From an uncultured Planctomycetaceae bacterium (GTDB taxonomy: Bacteria > Planctomycetota > Planctomycetia > Pirellulales > UBA1268), in assembly GCA_903958265.1 (NCBI GenBank), contig CAJBSQ010000457.1:1-7709 (forward strand): a DNA stretch of 7,709 nucleotides. The letters run 5' to 3'. The notes below the pieces were generated by a model. That model was not told where the DNA came from. It worked only from the letters and a program-made list of their open reading frames with translations, and ran no database searches. Below, piece after piece: positions 1-5,585 of this stretch (positions are counted from its first letter, which is position 1; each line of letters opens with the position of its first letter). The position numbers and the translations under genes were made by a program.

Positions 1-463
1 CGTTCCATCGTCCCGGCCAGACGCCGTTGGGCGGCGCGGACGGAGAGCGTTCCCGTACCCTGCCGGCCCGGGCTGGGGCGGCGAAGAAAACGAAGCCAAA
101 ATCCCTGTTCGCGTGCCACGGCTGTGCCCCTTGATGAGGTTCCCGGTGCACAAGGCGACGGGAATCCGCCACTCTCTCTCCGTGAACTGGGGACGGCGTT
201 CGGCACGTCATCCGTTCGTCGGCAGCCACCAGAATCATCTTCTCGGCATCATATACGAAGCGAGTGCCCGATTCGTTCGCCGGCAGACGCAGAGGTTCAC
301 TCAACGGCATTCTCGATCACGGCCTCGTTTATGTGCCGATCTCGGGGAAGAACGGCGAAATTGCGGCATTTCAGCCGTGTCGCTCCTGCCCGATAAAACT
401 GGCCTGACACCGCCGGGTCCCGTTTGGTATTCCCCCCCTTGGTCTGGTGTTTGCCAGGCTCTT
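1..463. other. Stretch without a firmly supported gene
   Basis: I find no recognisable gene here. The plus-strand reading frames are arginine-rich and look like antisense shadows. On the minus strand, a frame starting with ATG at 310-308 stays open to the left edge (about 103 codons). Its first 35 or so codons look protein-like (it contains RFVYDAEKMILVAADER), but the rest is low-complexity and arginine/proline-rich. The minus-strand frame running out of the transposase piece at 464-551 continues to a stop at 297 and adds about 55 residues unlike any IS91 transposase I know. Either could be a remnant of an older gene broken by insertion. Neither is convincing. Confidence 0.4.
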
Positions 464-551
464 GAGGCTCGGTGATGAACGCGATGAGCCGGATGTCGCC
501 GCCACACCCCGGGCACGCAAAAGGAAACTCCTCCCCCACCCGGGCCATGAG
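464..551 (-). pseudogene. IS91-like transposase, C-terminal zinc-knuckle fragment (copy A)
   Basis: On the minus strand this segment encodes MARVGEEFPF, then CPGCGGDIRL and IAFITEP. This is the C-terminal zinc-knuckle segment of IS91-family transposases of the planctomycete type. Upstream, the expected preceding residues (SRIAWAK before LMARVGEEF) are absent. Downstream, the frame leaves the family after ITEP and runs on in unrelated sequence to a stop at 297. Only about 28 residues of a protein of roughly 400 remain, so it cannot transpose. The same piece recurs at 3876-3957 (plus) and 5321-5386 (minus), about 84-89% identical at nucleotide level by eye. Together with the N-terminal piece at 1327-1655 on the same strand, it brackets the hydroxylase gene. 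Confidence 0.75.
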
Positions 552-656
552 TCTGGGGGGTCTGGTACATCTCCGCCTGCAATCCTTCAGGGATAGGCAC
601 CGTCACTTCCGATATGACCGTTATTCCCCCCGTATTCGGTAGTAATAAGGTGCCCC

Positions 657-1274
657 ATGTTGATCGCGCTGCAGGTCGTCGCCTGGTTCGTGGCCTTGGC
701 CGTGTTCATGTCGCTCGTGGAACACCAGGTTCACGCGAAAATGATGCACCGGAGGCCAAAGTTCTTCCTGTTTCGCAACGTCCGAGCCCGTACCAAGATC
801 TTCACGAGCCACGCCCTCGAGCATCACTCGCAATACCGCGAGGAGTTTCACGACGAGCCGCTGCCGCCCGGTGAAGACCGGGGCATCCGCCTCAACCCCC
901 GCGAGGGTCTGATCGAGTCGCTGCCGTTCGCACTCGTGCTGGCCCCGTTCACGACGATCGGGGCGATCATGTTCCCCATCGTCGTCGTCCTCCACCACCT
1001 CACGTGGAACTTTGTGCATCTTGAGATGCACCAACCGAAGGGCCGTTTTTTCGGAAACACGCGGCTTTTCAAGCAGCTCGCCCGGCACCACTATCTCCAC
1101 CACCGTTACCCGGCGAAGAATTTCAACGTGTTCCTGCTCGCTGGCGACTACGTGTTCGGCACGATGGCCACACCGACCGAGGCCGACTGGGCGGAGATGC
1201 GGCGACAGGGCCTGACGGACGACCTGCCGGCGGTGCCCGTCAACGACGAGAAGCCCACTCGCGCCGCAGCATAA
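657..1274 (+). CDS. Fatty acid hydroxylase superfamily (sterol desaturase-like) membrane protein
   Basis: Predicted integral-membrane di-iron oxygenase of 205 residues that would hydroxylate or desaturate a lipid; the substrate cannot be read from sequence. Histidine clusters typical of the family are visible: H23/H26, H52-x3-H56H57, H121-x3-H125, and H144H145-x2-H148H149, the last followed by the usual KNFNV and GDYVFGT segment. Residues 3-21 form a first membrane segment and about 88-112 a second hydrophobic stretch. It is shorter than typical sterol desaturases (250-300 residues), but all the metal-ligand boxes seem present. The ATG at 657 is chosen because AAGG lies 6 nt upstream and the membrane helix begins at once. 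It stands alone, pointing opposite to the transposase pieces on both sides, and occupies the place where the middle of that transposase would be. A CrtZ-like carotenoid hydroxylase is a less likely alternative. Family call firm, substrate unknown. Confidence 0.88.
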   Translation: MLIALQVVAWFVALAVFMSLVEHQVHAKMMHRRPKFFLFRNVRARTKIFTSHALEHHSQYREEFHDEPLPPGEDRGIRLNPREGLIESLPFALVLAPFTTIGAIMFPIVVVLHHLTWNFVHLEMHQPKGRFFGNTRLFKQLARHHYLHHRYPAKNFNVFLLAGDYVFGTMATPTEADWAEMRRQGLTDDLPAVPVNDEKPTRAAA

Positions 1275-1283
1275 AGGGATAGG

Positions 1284-1316
1284 TCGGCCAAGGGCACGTC
1301 CTCAAGCGTTGGCCGA
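1284..1316 (+). terminator. Inverted repeat after the hydroxylase gene, possible weak terminator
   Basis: TCGGCCAA (1284-1291) and TTGGCCGA (1309-1316) form a perfect 8-bp inverted repeat with a 17-nt loop, starting 9 nt after the stop codon. There is no T-run after it, so intrinsic termination is uncertain. It may instead be part of the boundary of the broken insertion element that starts just downstream. Confidence 0.3.
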
Positions 1317-1326
1317 GTGGGGCAGA

Positions 1327-1655
1327 TCATGAGGAGCAGCAGCCGGTCAGGAAGATCTTCGTGAGCGCCGCGACGGCTCGGGGCCGGTCGGCGAGCATGC
1401 CGCGCCATCCATGGCCCCGTCCTGCCGAGTCCGGCTTAACCGGGCCGCCACGACGAATCCCGTGCGGCACGTCATGCAGACCGCGCGGGCGAAGCCGAAG
1501 CAGAGGAGCCCGCACTCGAGATAGCCGCGGAGCTCCTCCTCGACATAGCCCGGCACGGGCTGCTCTTTACGGTCGCACCAGGCGAGCCAGCTCGCGAGAT
1601 TCTCGGAAACGACCTTGTGAAGCGGAGTCTTCTCGGGCCGGCGCCGCTCGTAGCG
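1327..1655 (-). pseudogene. IS91-like transposase, N-terminal zinc-binding domain fragment, frameshifted
   Basis: Reading minus from about 1655, the sequence gives RRRPEKTPLHKVV, then VPGYVEEELRGYLECGLLCFGFAR and C-x2-C (CMTC), ending at GFVVA near 1446. This matches the start of the N-terminal zinc-binding domain of IS91-family transposases (Zn_Tnp_IS91 type). The second half of the cysteine cluster (normally after FVVAFSCKGRG) is missing. In another frame, at about 1404-1345, RGMLADRPRAVAALTKIFL resumes the family sequence some residues further on, and a stop follows at 1327. So an internal deletion and a frameshift separate the two parts, and the catalytic Y2/HUH core is absent. A tandem palindrome array lies just upstream of its start, near what would be the element's end. 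Clearly non-functional. Confidence 0.8.
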
Positions 1656-1665
1656 TCGTGACGGA

Positions 1666-1732
1666 GTGGGGCGAATCGCTCCACCCACTGGGGCGAATCG
1701 CTCCACCCACTGGGGTGAATCGCTACACGCCC
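1666..1732. repeat. Three tandem 22-bp units, each a near-perfect palindrome
   Basis: Three head-to-tail 22-bp units occupy 1667-1688, 1689-1710 and 1711-1732. Units 1 and 2 are identical; unit 3 carries a few substitutions. The core of unit 1, GTGGGGCGAATCGCTCCAC (1666-1684), is a 19-nt dyad around a central A, with eight of nine pairs Watson-Crick and the ninth G-T. A 22-bp period places the dyads on nearly the same helix face, as in an array of protein-binding sites. The array lies between the transposase N-terminal fragment (minus) and the sigma-54-like promoter of the PEP-CTERM gene (plus). It could be an activator-binding array for that promoter or the terminal region of the dead IS91-like element. 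Confidence 0.85.
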
Positions 1733-1767
1733 GGGCCATTTCTTCCCGATTCGTGCGTTTTTTGGGT

Positions 1768-1784
1768 TTGGCACGGGATGTGCA
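1768..1784 (+). promoter_or_regulatory. Candidate sigma-54 (RpoN) -24/-12 promoter of the PEP-CTERM gene
   Basis: TTGGCACG (1768-1775), four spacer bases, then GTGCA (1780-1784) matches the consensus YTGGCACG-N4-TTGCW with one mismatch (G for the first T of the -12 element). The expected start site is near 1795, leaving an untranslated leader of about 30 nt with AAGGA at 1813-1817. The palindromic units would then be centred at about -120, -98 and -76, a usual distance for enhancer-binding activators. No experiment is implied; this is a motif match in the right place. Confidence 0.55.
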
Positions 1785-1825
1785 TCTCTATTGGGGCGTG
1801 AGCCGAGCCGCAAAGGATCTCCAAC

Positions 1826-2506
1826 ATGATCATGACACCTTCGCTCCCCGAGCAAGCCGGCCGTCGTTCCGACAGTTCGCCGTCGCGCGTGCAAACCGCG
1901 GCGCTTGGCAGTCTTTCCGCCGTAGCGGCCTGGTCCGCGGCGTCGAGGGCGTCGGCAACACCGGTGATCTCGTCTACCGTGGTGAACGTCCCCATCTCGA
2001 ACGGTGGGACGATCGACATCGATGGCAGCGGCGTCGCGGACTTCGCGTTCGCCTTCAACAACACGCAGGTTCTGCGGATTGTGGGGATCAACGGTGCCTC
2101 GAATGCCTCGACGGCATCGTCGACGCTCGATGGCTTCAATCAGTACTACTATTCGGCCGTCCTCGCCAACGGATCACAGGTCGATGGAAGCCTCACGTTC
2201 CTGACGTCCACGGCGCTGGCGGAGAACAGTTTCTCAACATCCCCGGCGGCTCTCGGTTCGTTTTCCACCGGTGTCCGCTTCACCGGAACCGACTCGCTCG
2301 TCCACTACGGCTGGGTGAACTTCAGTTTCCCGAACAACACGACACCATGGGCCGGCTCGCTGGCCGCGACTGCCGGCTGGGAGACCACGCCAAACACCGC
2401 CATCCCGGTTGTCCCGGAGCCGGCAGTGGCCCTCCTGGGCGGACTCGGCGTCATCGTGTGCCTGGGCGGCCGACTGCTGCGGAATCGCCTCCGTCGGCGG
2501 CGGTAG
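1826..2506 (+). CDS. Secreted PEP-CTERM sorting-domain protein
   Basis: A 226-residue exported protein. A long polar N-region is followed by a hydrophobic core (about 24-40, TAALGSLSAVAAWSAAS) and a likely signal peptidase site after ASA, near residue 44. The mature part is rich in Ser, Thr, Asn and Gly, with DIDGSGVADFAFAF at about 63-76 and a TDSLVHYGWVNFSF segment, a pattern common in planctomycete surface proteins of this class. The C-terminus is a textbook PEP-CTERM signal: VPEP at 196-199, a hydrophobic stretch (200-215), then an arginine-rich tail ending RLRRRR. Such proteins are recognised by an exosortase (none in this window) and often linked to extracellular polysaccharide. AAGGA 8 nt before the ATG supports this start. 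The sigma-54-like promoter and palindrome array upstream suggest regulated expression. Molecular function unknown. Confidence 0.9.
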   Translation: MIMTPSLPEQAGRRSDSSPSRVQTAALGSLSAVAAWSAASRASATPVISSTVVNVPISNGGTIDIDGSGVADFAFAFNNTQVLRIVGINGASNASTASSTLDGFNQYYYSAVLANGSQVDGSLTFLTSTALAENSFSTSPAALGSFSTGVRFTGTDSLVHYGWVNFSFPNNTTPWAGSLAATAGWETTPNTAIPVVPEPAVALLGGLGVIVCLGGRLLRNRLRRRR

Positions 2507-2564
2507 ACCATCGCACGTGCCGCCTCGGCGCGACCACCTGGCGTGTTCGTCTTGGACAAACGGG

Positions 2565-3443
2565 ATGACACCCCTGAACCAGCTTGTCGATCTGGCCATG
2601 TCGCAAGACATGGCCTGGCACGCCGGCCAGGAGTCCCTGACGACCTCGCTCCTGCGGCCCGCCCTCCCCGAAATCGTCGACACACTTGGCCGGCTGCGTC
2701 GGCAGACCGATGCCTGGATCGCCCAATCCGCCGCGCCGCCCTCGTATCCCATCGGCTTCTGCGCCGTGATCCGGGACCGCGTCTTCGATGGCCTCCTTGG
2801 CGATCCCCGCGTGCAAAGCCTGATAGCCGCTGGCCTCGTCCTGAAGAAAGTCTTCGTGATCCTCAAGGATCGCTACTTCCAAAACGCGATGCAGTTCGGG
2901 AATCTCTACATCGATGTCGCCAACGACACGGTCGACCCGGCGAAGCCGTGGCTGGAGTGGATGGACGTCCGGGAAGTGCCGTACGAGAACGTCGGTGAAC
3001 TCCCCACCCTGATCCGCGTCGCTGAGTCGTACCACCGCTGCCGCGCGTTCCCAAACGTCTTCTTTCCGCTACTCGCCCCGGTGGTGCCGCTGCTTTTGAT
3101 CTCTGAGGATGGTCGGCTCGGGCTCCTGCATTTTCAGGACGGCGGATTTCTTAAGGATCTCGCCCACGGATTACCGCATCTCCGCAGCTGGCTCGCCGGC
3201 CCCGCACGCCTCCTGCCTCCGCTCCCAGAGCCGTACACCGCTCAACTGCAGCGAGCCTGCGGCGGCAACGACTTCACCGTGTTTCCGTTCGAGTATCGGC
3301 CGTGTTCGTTCGGCGAGATCGCCGCGCAGGCCGACGACTATGCGGCCGCCTTCGCCGAATCAGATCGGCACGACGCCATTCTCGGCGTCCTCAACCTCGT
3401 GCCAGTGGCCATCCGCTCGCTCCACACGATGGACCTGCGCTGA
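2565..3443 (+). CDS. Protein of unrecognised family, 292 residues
   Basis: A well-formed gene I cannot name. The frame is open from 2409, but ATG 2565 is preferred because earlier starts overlap the PEP-CTERM gene and give cysteine- and arginine-rich nonsense; ATG 2598 is another possibility. Conserved-looking blocks are YPIGFCAVIRD (61-71), KKVFVILKDRYFQNAMQF (95-112) continuing into GNLYIDVANDTVD (112-124), a hydrophobic Pro-rich stretch (163-179, PNVFFPLLAPVVPLL), and an ELPTLIRVAESYHRC helix (145-159). There is no signal peptide and no clear transmembrane helix pair, so it is probably cytoplasmic. It starts 58 nt after the PEP-CTERM stop with no hairpin between, so it may be co-transcribed; the ribosome-binding site is weak. 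The gene itself is very likely real. I know no function for these blocks and assign none. Confidence 0.8.
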   Translation: MTPLNQLVDLAMSQDMAWHAGQESLTTSLLRPALPEIVDTLGRLRRQTDAWIAQSAAPPSYPIGFCAVIRDRVFDGLLGDPRVQSLIAAGLVLKKVFVILKDRYFQNAMQFGNLYIDVANDTVDPAKPWLEWMDVREVPYENVGELPTLIRVAESYHRCRAFPNVFFPLLAPVVPLLLISEDGRLGLLHFQDGGFLKDLAHGLPHLRSWLAGPARLLPPLPEPYTAQLQRACGGNDFTVFPFEYRPCSFGEIAAQADDYAAAFAESDRHDAILGVLNLVPVAIRSLHTMDLR

Positions 3444-3444
3444 G

Positions 3445-3461
3445 GGCGGTCCTCAACCGCC
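3445..3461 (+). terminator. Hairpin immediately after the 292-residue gene
   Basis: GGCGGT (3445-3450), loop CCTCA, ACCGCC (3456-3461) forms a perfect 6-bp GC-rich stem one base after the stop codon. No T-run follows, so it is at best a weak or factor-assisted terminator. The remaining sequence to 3656 holds no gene I can see, only a 12-bp palindrome GTCTGCGCAGAC at 3606-3617. Confidence 0.45.
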
Positions 3462-3656
3462 GAGCAAAGGATAGCCCGGTCAATGGCACCTCCGCACCGG
3501 TCTTCCGGCTGATGAGCGACTCGTGAGCCTCGGGAGGAGCGGCCCGGGCGTCCGGAGCGGGTTTCTCGAAACGCCCCGCACCCGCTTTGGTGGTGTTTTT
3601 CTGGCGTCTGCGCAGACCGCGTCCCAGGTCGCAGTTTCCCGACATGCGCGGGTCGC

Positions 3657-4015
3657 GTGCCGCCGCCGAGGAAGCACCGCCACCGCTACCACGGCGTCTT
3701 TGCCCCGAACCACCGGCTGCGGAAAGCCGTCACGTCGCTGGCCATGGGCAACGTCGGCAAGCGCGACCCGGCAGCGACGGGCGGGCAGGCGGTCAGCGGA
3801 CATGCCGCGGAACGCTGTTGCGACGCGAATCAAAAGTCCCGTTCGCACGACACCTCACGGATTGCGTGGGCCAAGCTCATGGCGCGGGTGGGGGAAGAGT
3901 ATCCACTCGAGTGCCCCAACTGCGGCGGCGACATCCGGCTGATCGCGTTCATCACCGTCCGCCGACCGACTGGGGAGAGCTCGTGCAGGTCCCCGACGAC
4001 CGGGCAATCTTTTAG
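3657..4015 (+). pseudogene. IS91-like transposase, C-terminal third, truncated and internally deleted (copy B)
   Basis: The largest transposase remnant. It opens with PPPRKHRHRYHGVFAPNHRL and AVTSLAMGNVGKR, the characteristic segment after the catalytic core of IS91-family transposases. It then carries SHDTSRIAWAKLMARVGEEY and CPNCGGDIRLIAFIT (about 3840-3955). At ITV the frame breaks. In the adjacent frame the sequence resumes as RPPTDWGELVQVPDDRAIF and stops at 4013-4015, the normal end of the protein. The roughly 25-30 residues normally between (after ITEPGPIRKIL) are deleted with a frameshift. Everything before PPPRKHRHRYHG, including the Y2/HUH active site, is missing. The GTG at 3657 is only the first codon of the surviving homology, not a true start. 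It ends 11 nt before the convergent stop of the 106-residue gene. Confidence 0.82.
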
Positions 4016-4026
4016 GCGACGGTGCC

Positions 4027-4347
4027 CTACACCATCTCCTCGCACGAATCCGACCGGCCCTCGTGAAGATCGGCGACTTTCCACGCGGGGATGCCCAGCC
4101 GCCGCTCGACAGGCACGGGATCCCAGCCATACCAATGGCGAAAGGCATGGTAGCCGGGTGAATCCGGGACCGGGAAGCGATCGAAGACATCCCGCCATCC
4201 GGCAAACATCACCCAGTCGGTTTCTTCCGGGAACACGCCGAAATCGAAGGCCGCGCAGATTCGCTGCATGTAATCGGCCCGGTCCGCCAGGCTCTCAAGC
4301 GTTGCGGGGGGCTCGACATCGGGATAGACGGATCGGTCGATGATCAT
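4027..4347 (-). CDS. Small protein of unknown family, coupled to an AbiEii-type gene
   Basis: A 106-residue protein beginning MIIDRSVYPDVEPPATLESL. Its ATG (4347-4345) overlaps the stop codon of the upstream nucleotidyltransferase gene in an ATGA, so translation is probably coupled; an ATG 11 codons further upstream is less likely. It is rich in aromatics (W45, W51, W72, W75, W89), with a MQRICAAFDFGVFPEETDWV segment (27-46) and a Pro/Trp-rich second half (HAFRHWYGWDPVPVERR, 67-83). There is no signal peptide or membrane helix. I do not recognise a family. Tight pairing with an AbiEii-type protein suggests a partner, substrate or neutralising protein, but this is inference from position only. 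It is convergent with the transposase remnant ending at 4015. Confidence 0.72.
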   Translation of the reverse strand: MIIDRSVYPDVEPPATLESLADRADYMQRICAAFDFGVFPEETDWVMFAGWRDVFDRFPVPDSPGYHAFRHWYGWDPVPVERRLGIPAWKVADLHEGRSDSCEEMV

Positions 4348-5033
4348 GGCGTGGGCACGGCGAAGACGCGGTAATACCACTCACGGACTCGCGAGGCCTG
4401 TTCTCGAGCTTCCACGGGCTGAATCGTCTCGAGCGGTCGGCTGACTTCAATCATCGCCAGGCGAGCGATGATTTTTCGCTTGGCGTCGTCGATGCTGATG
4501 CCGAGATCTTTATCGGTGAACGCTCGCCAGCAGTCAGCCATACTCATCACGTCGCGGGTGCAGAGGTGATAGATATCGAGAAAATCCCGCGGCGCGCCCC
4601 GTTGCACCAGGGCCGTCATCTTGGATGCCACGTTGTCTCGCAGTGTTTCGATGCAGACAGGCTTCCACTGTGAGGGAAGCGCTTCGTCGAGGGAAAGAGT
4701 CCGCCTGCTGATCTGGAAGGAGAACTGCTTCTGGGTGCCTTGCAGCAGTTCGAGGCTCTCGGTTTCACCCCACGACCGGCGGCGATATTCAAAGCCATGT
4801 CGCGAGGCGAGCGCCTGCATGGTGGCCTCGAGAAAGGCCACCACATCAGCCCGAGGTTCGCCATGCCACCAGGCATCGAGGTCCACGGTGGGGCGATACT
4901 CTAGATAGTGACTGAGTGCGACGCCGCCGCCAATCACGATCTCGGCGGCCTCTGCATGGCCGGCGAGGCTCTCGAGCAATTCGCGAGAGAGCGGATGGAG
5001 ATTACCGGGCGGCTTGGGGAGCAGCGTGGCCAT
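4344..5033 (-). CDS. AbiEii/AbiGii toxin-family nucleotidyltransferase-like protein
   Basis: A 229-residue protein of the AbiEii (nucleotidyltransferase superfamily, PF08843-like) type. Visible motifs: IVIGGGVALSHYLE (32-45), the glycine loop with the Ser of the GS motif replaced by the family pattern; the metal-binding pair in TVDLDAWW (D51, D53); and VASKMTALVQRGAPRDFLDI (135-154) with K138, R149, D150 and D153, the conserved distal block of AbiEii proteins. Established family members transfer nucleotides to RNA or protein and act as toxins in type IV toxin-antitoxin or abortive-infection systems; many homologues remain uncharacterised. The usual AbiEi antitoxin gene, normally just upstream, is not seen. 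Instead a different small gene follows with an ATGA overlap. The pair lies between transposase fragments, consistent with horizontal acquisition. Start: ATG 5033, with a weak AGAAG upstream. Family call good, toxicity untested. Confidence 0.82.
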   Translation of the reverse strand: MATLLPKPPGNLHPLSRELLESLAGHAEAAEIVIGGGVALSHYLEYRPTVDLDAWWHGEPRADVVAFLEATMQALASRHGFEYRRRSWGETESLELLQGTQKQFSFQISRRTLSLDEALPSQWKPVCIETLRDNVASKMTALVQRGAPRDFLDIYHLCTRDVMSMADCWRAFTDKDLGISIDDAKRKIIARLAMIEVSRPLETIQPVEAREQASRVREWYYRVFAVPTP

Positions 5034-5320
5034 GCTTCTATCTTCATTTCGTGGCCGCTCGATGACAACCCGTTGGCACGGTTCCGCTCCAGCTGAACAG
5101 TTACGATCTCTTGGCAGGGCTACCCTTGTGATAGAACCTGGTTTACTTCATGGGGGCAGCGTCAAACCCAGAGATTCTCGCTCCCCAACGTGGCGACGTT
5201 GAAGAGGGGCAGGTCACTCAGTGTCTCCCTCACGAAATTGCTCGAAGCAATCCTGGCCTTCGCCCGCTTGCGAACCTCCGGTTCGAAGTGAGCCGGCTCC
5301 TGCCGGCCGTCTCCTCTCAA

Positions 5321-5386
5321 CCGGATGTCGCCGCCACACGCCGGGCACTCGAGCGGAAACTCCTCCCCCATCCGCGCCATGAGTTT
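5321..5386 (-). pseudogene. IS91-like transposase, C-terminal zinc-knuckle fragment (copy C)
   Basis: On the minus strand it encodes KLMARMGEEFPLE then CPACGGDIRL, the same C-terminal knuckle as at 464-551 and 3876-3957. Homology begins at GKLMARMGEE, with an in-frame stop four codons further upstream, and ends abruptly after DIRL, where the frame enters unrelated sequence. About 22 codons survive. It faces copy B and, with it, brackets the AbiEii pair as an inverted pair about 1.4 kb apart. Confidence 0.72.
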
Positions 5387-5455
5387 CCCCGGAGTAATTG
5401 TCTAGGCGCAGACTCTCTCCGAGTCCGGCCGCAGGGAGTCGCTCGAAGGCCGCGG

Positions 5456-5469
5456 AGCCTGCGCAGGCT
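5456..5469. repeat. Perfect 14-bp palindrome upstream of the glycan operon
   Basis: AGCCTGCGCAGGCT is its own reverse complement and lies about 116 bp before the first gene of the operon. It has the size and symmetry of a dimeric regulator site, but no second copy is seen in the window and no regulator can be named. Confidence 0.45.
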
Positions 5470-5497
5470 GGGGAGGGTGCCGGTGCCAGCAGATCGA

Positions 5498-5513
5498 CCC
5501 GGCGGGCGCCGGG
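5498..5513 (+). promoter_or_regulatory. GC hairpin in the presumed leader of the glycan operon
   Basis: CCCGGC (5498-5503), GGGC, GCCGGG (5508-5513) gives a very stable stem 70-90 nt before the start codon. There is no T-run, so it is not an obvious terminator. It could be a leader hairpin or chance in GC-rich DNA. Confidence 0.3.
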
Positions 5514-5585
5514 CTTGCGACAGGGTGCCGTGGTGTGGGATAGCCCCTCTCCGCCCAAGGTCCGCTGCGGCCCGAGAAGGTATCC

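Larger units (their letters stand above)
5034..5585. other. Intergenic region between the AbiEii unit and the glycan operon
   Basis: No intact gene here. It must contain the promoter of the minus-strand AbiEii unit and that of the plus-strand operon, but I see no convincing -35/-10 pair for either. It holds the small transposase piece (5321-5386) and a 72-codon minus-strand frame (5380-5162). The first third of that frame is the transposase knuckle and the rest (for example SSNFVRETLSDLPLFNVATL) is unrelated. Two dyads follow at 5456-5469 and 5498-5513. The right part probably marks the junction of accessory patchwork and the polysaccharide cluster. Confidence 0.5.

Noticed and set aside
621..1103. 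Long minus-strand frame opposite the hydroxylase gene
   Set aside because: It is antisense to a gene with clear histidine boxes and its product is charged, low-complexity sequence; a shadow of GC-rich coding DNA.
1666..1732. CRISPR array
   Set aside because: The units are contiguous with no spacers between them and only three copies; no cas gene is present.
1666..2568. 300-codon plus frame covering the repeat array and the PEP-CTERM gene
   Set aside because: It runs in a different frame from the PEP-CTERM gene, which has a signal peptide and sorting tail; the product is arginine-rich with no motif.
2234..3035. Minus-strand frames opposite the PEP-CTERM and 292-residue genes
   Set aside because: Arginine/proline-rich antisense shadows with no recognisable domain.
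5034..5065. TTGTCA-N17-GAAGAT as promoter of the AbiEii unit
   Set aside because: The -10 matches only half of the consensus and lies too close to the start codon to leave room for a leader.
5073..5089. TTGGCACG on the plus strand, resembling a second sigma-54 -24 element
   Set aside because: The -12 position reads CGCTC instead of TTGCW, and no plus-strand gene follows until 5586.
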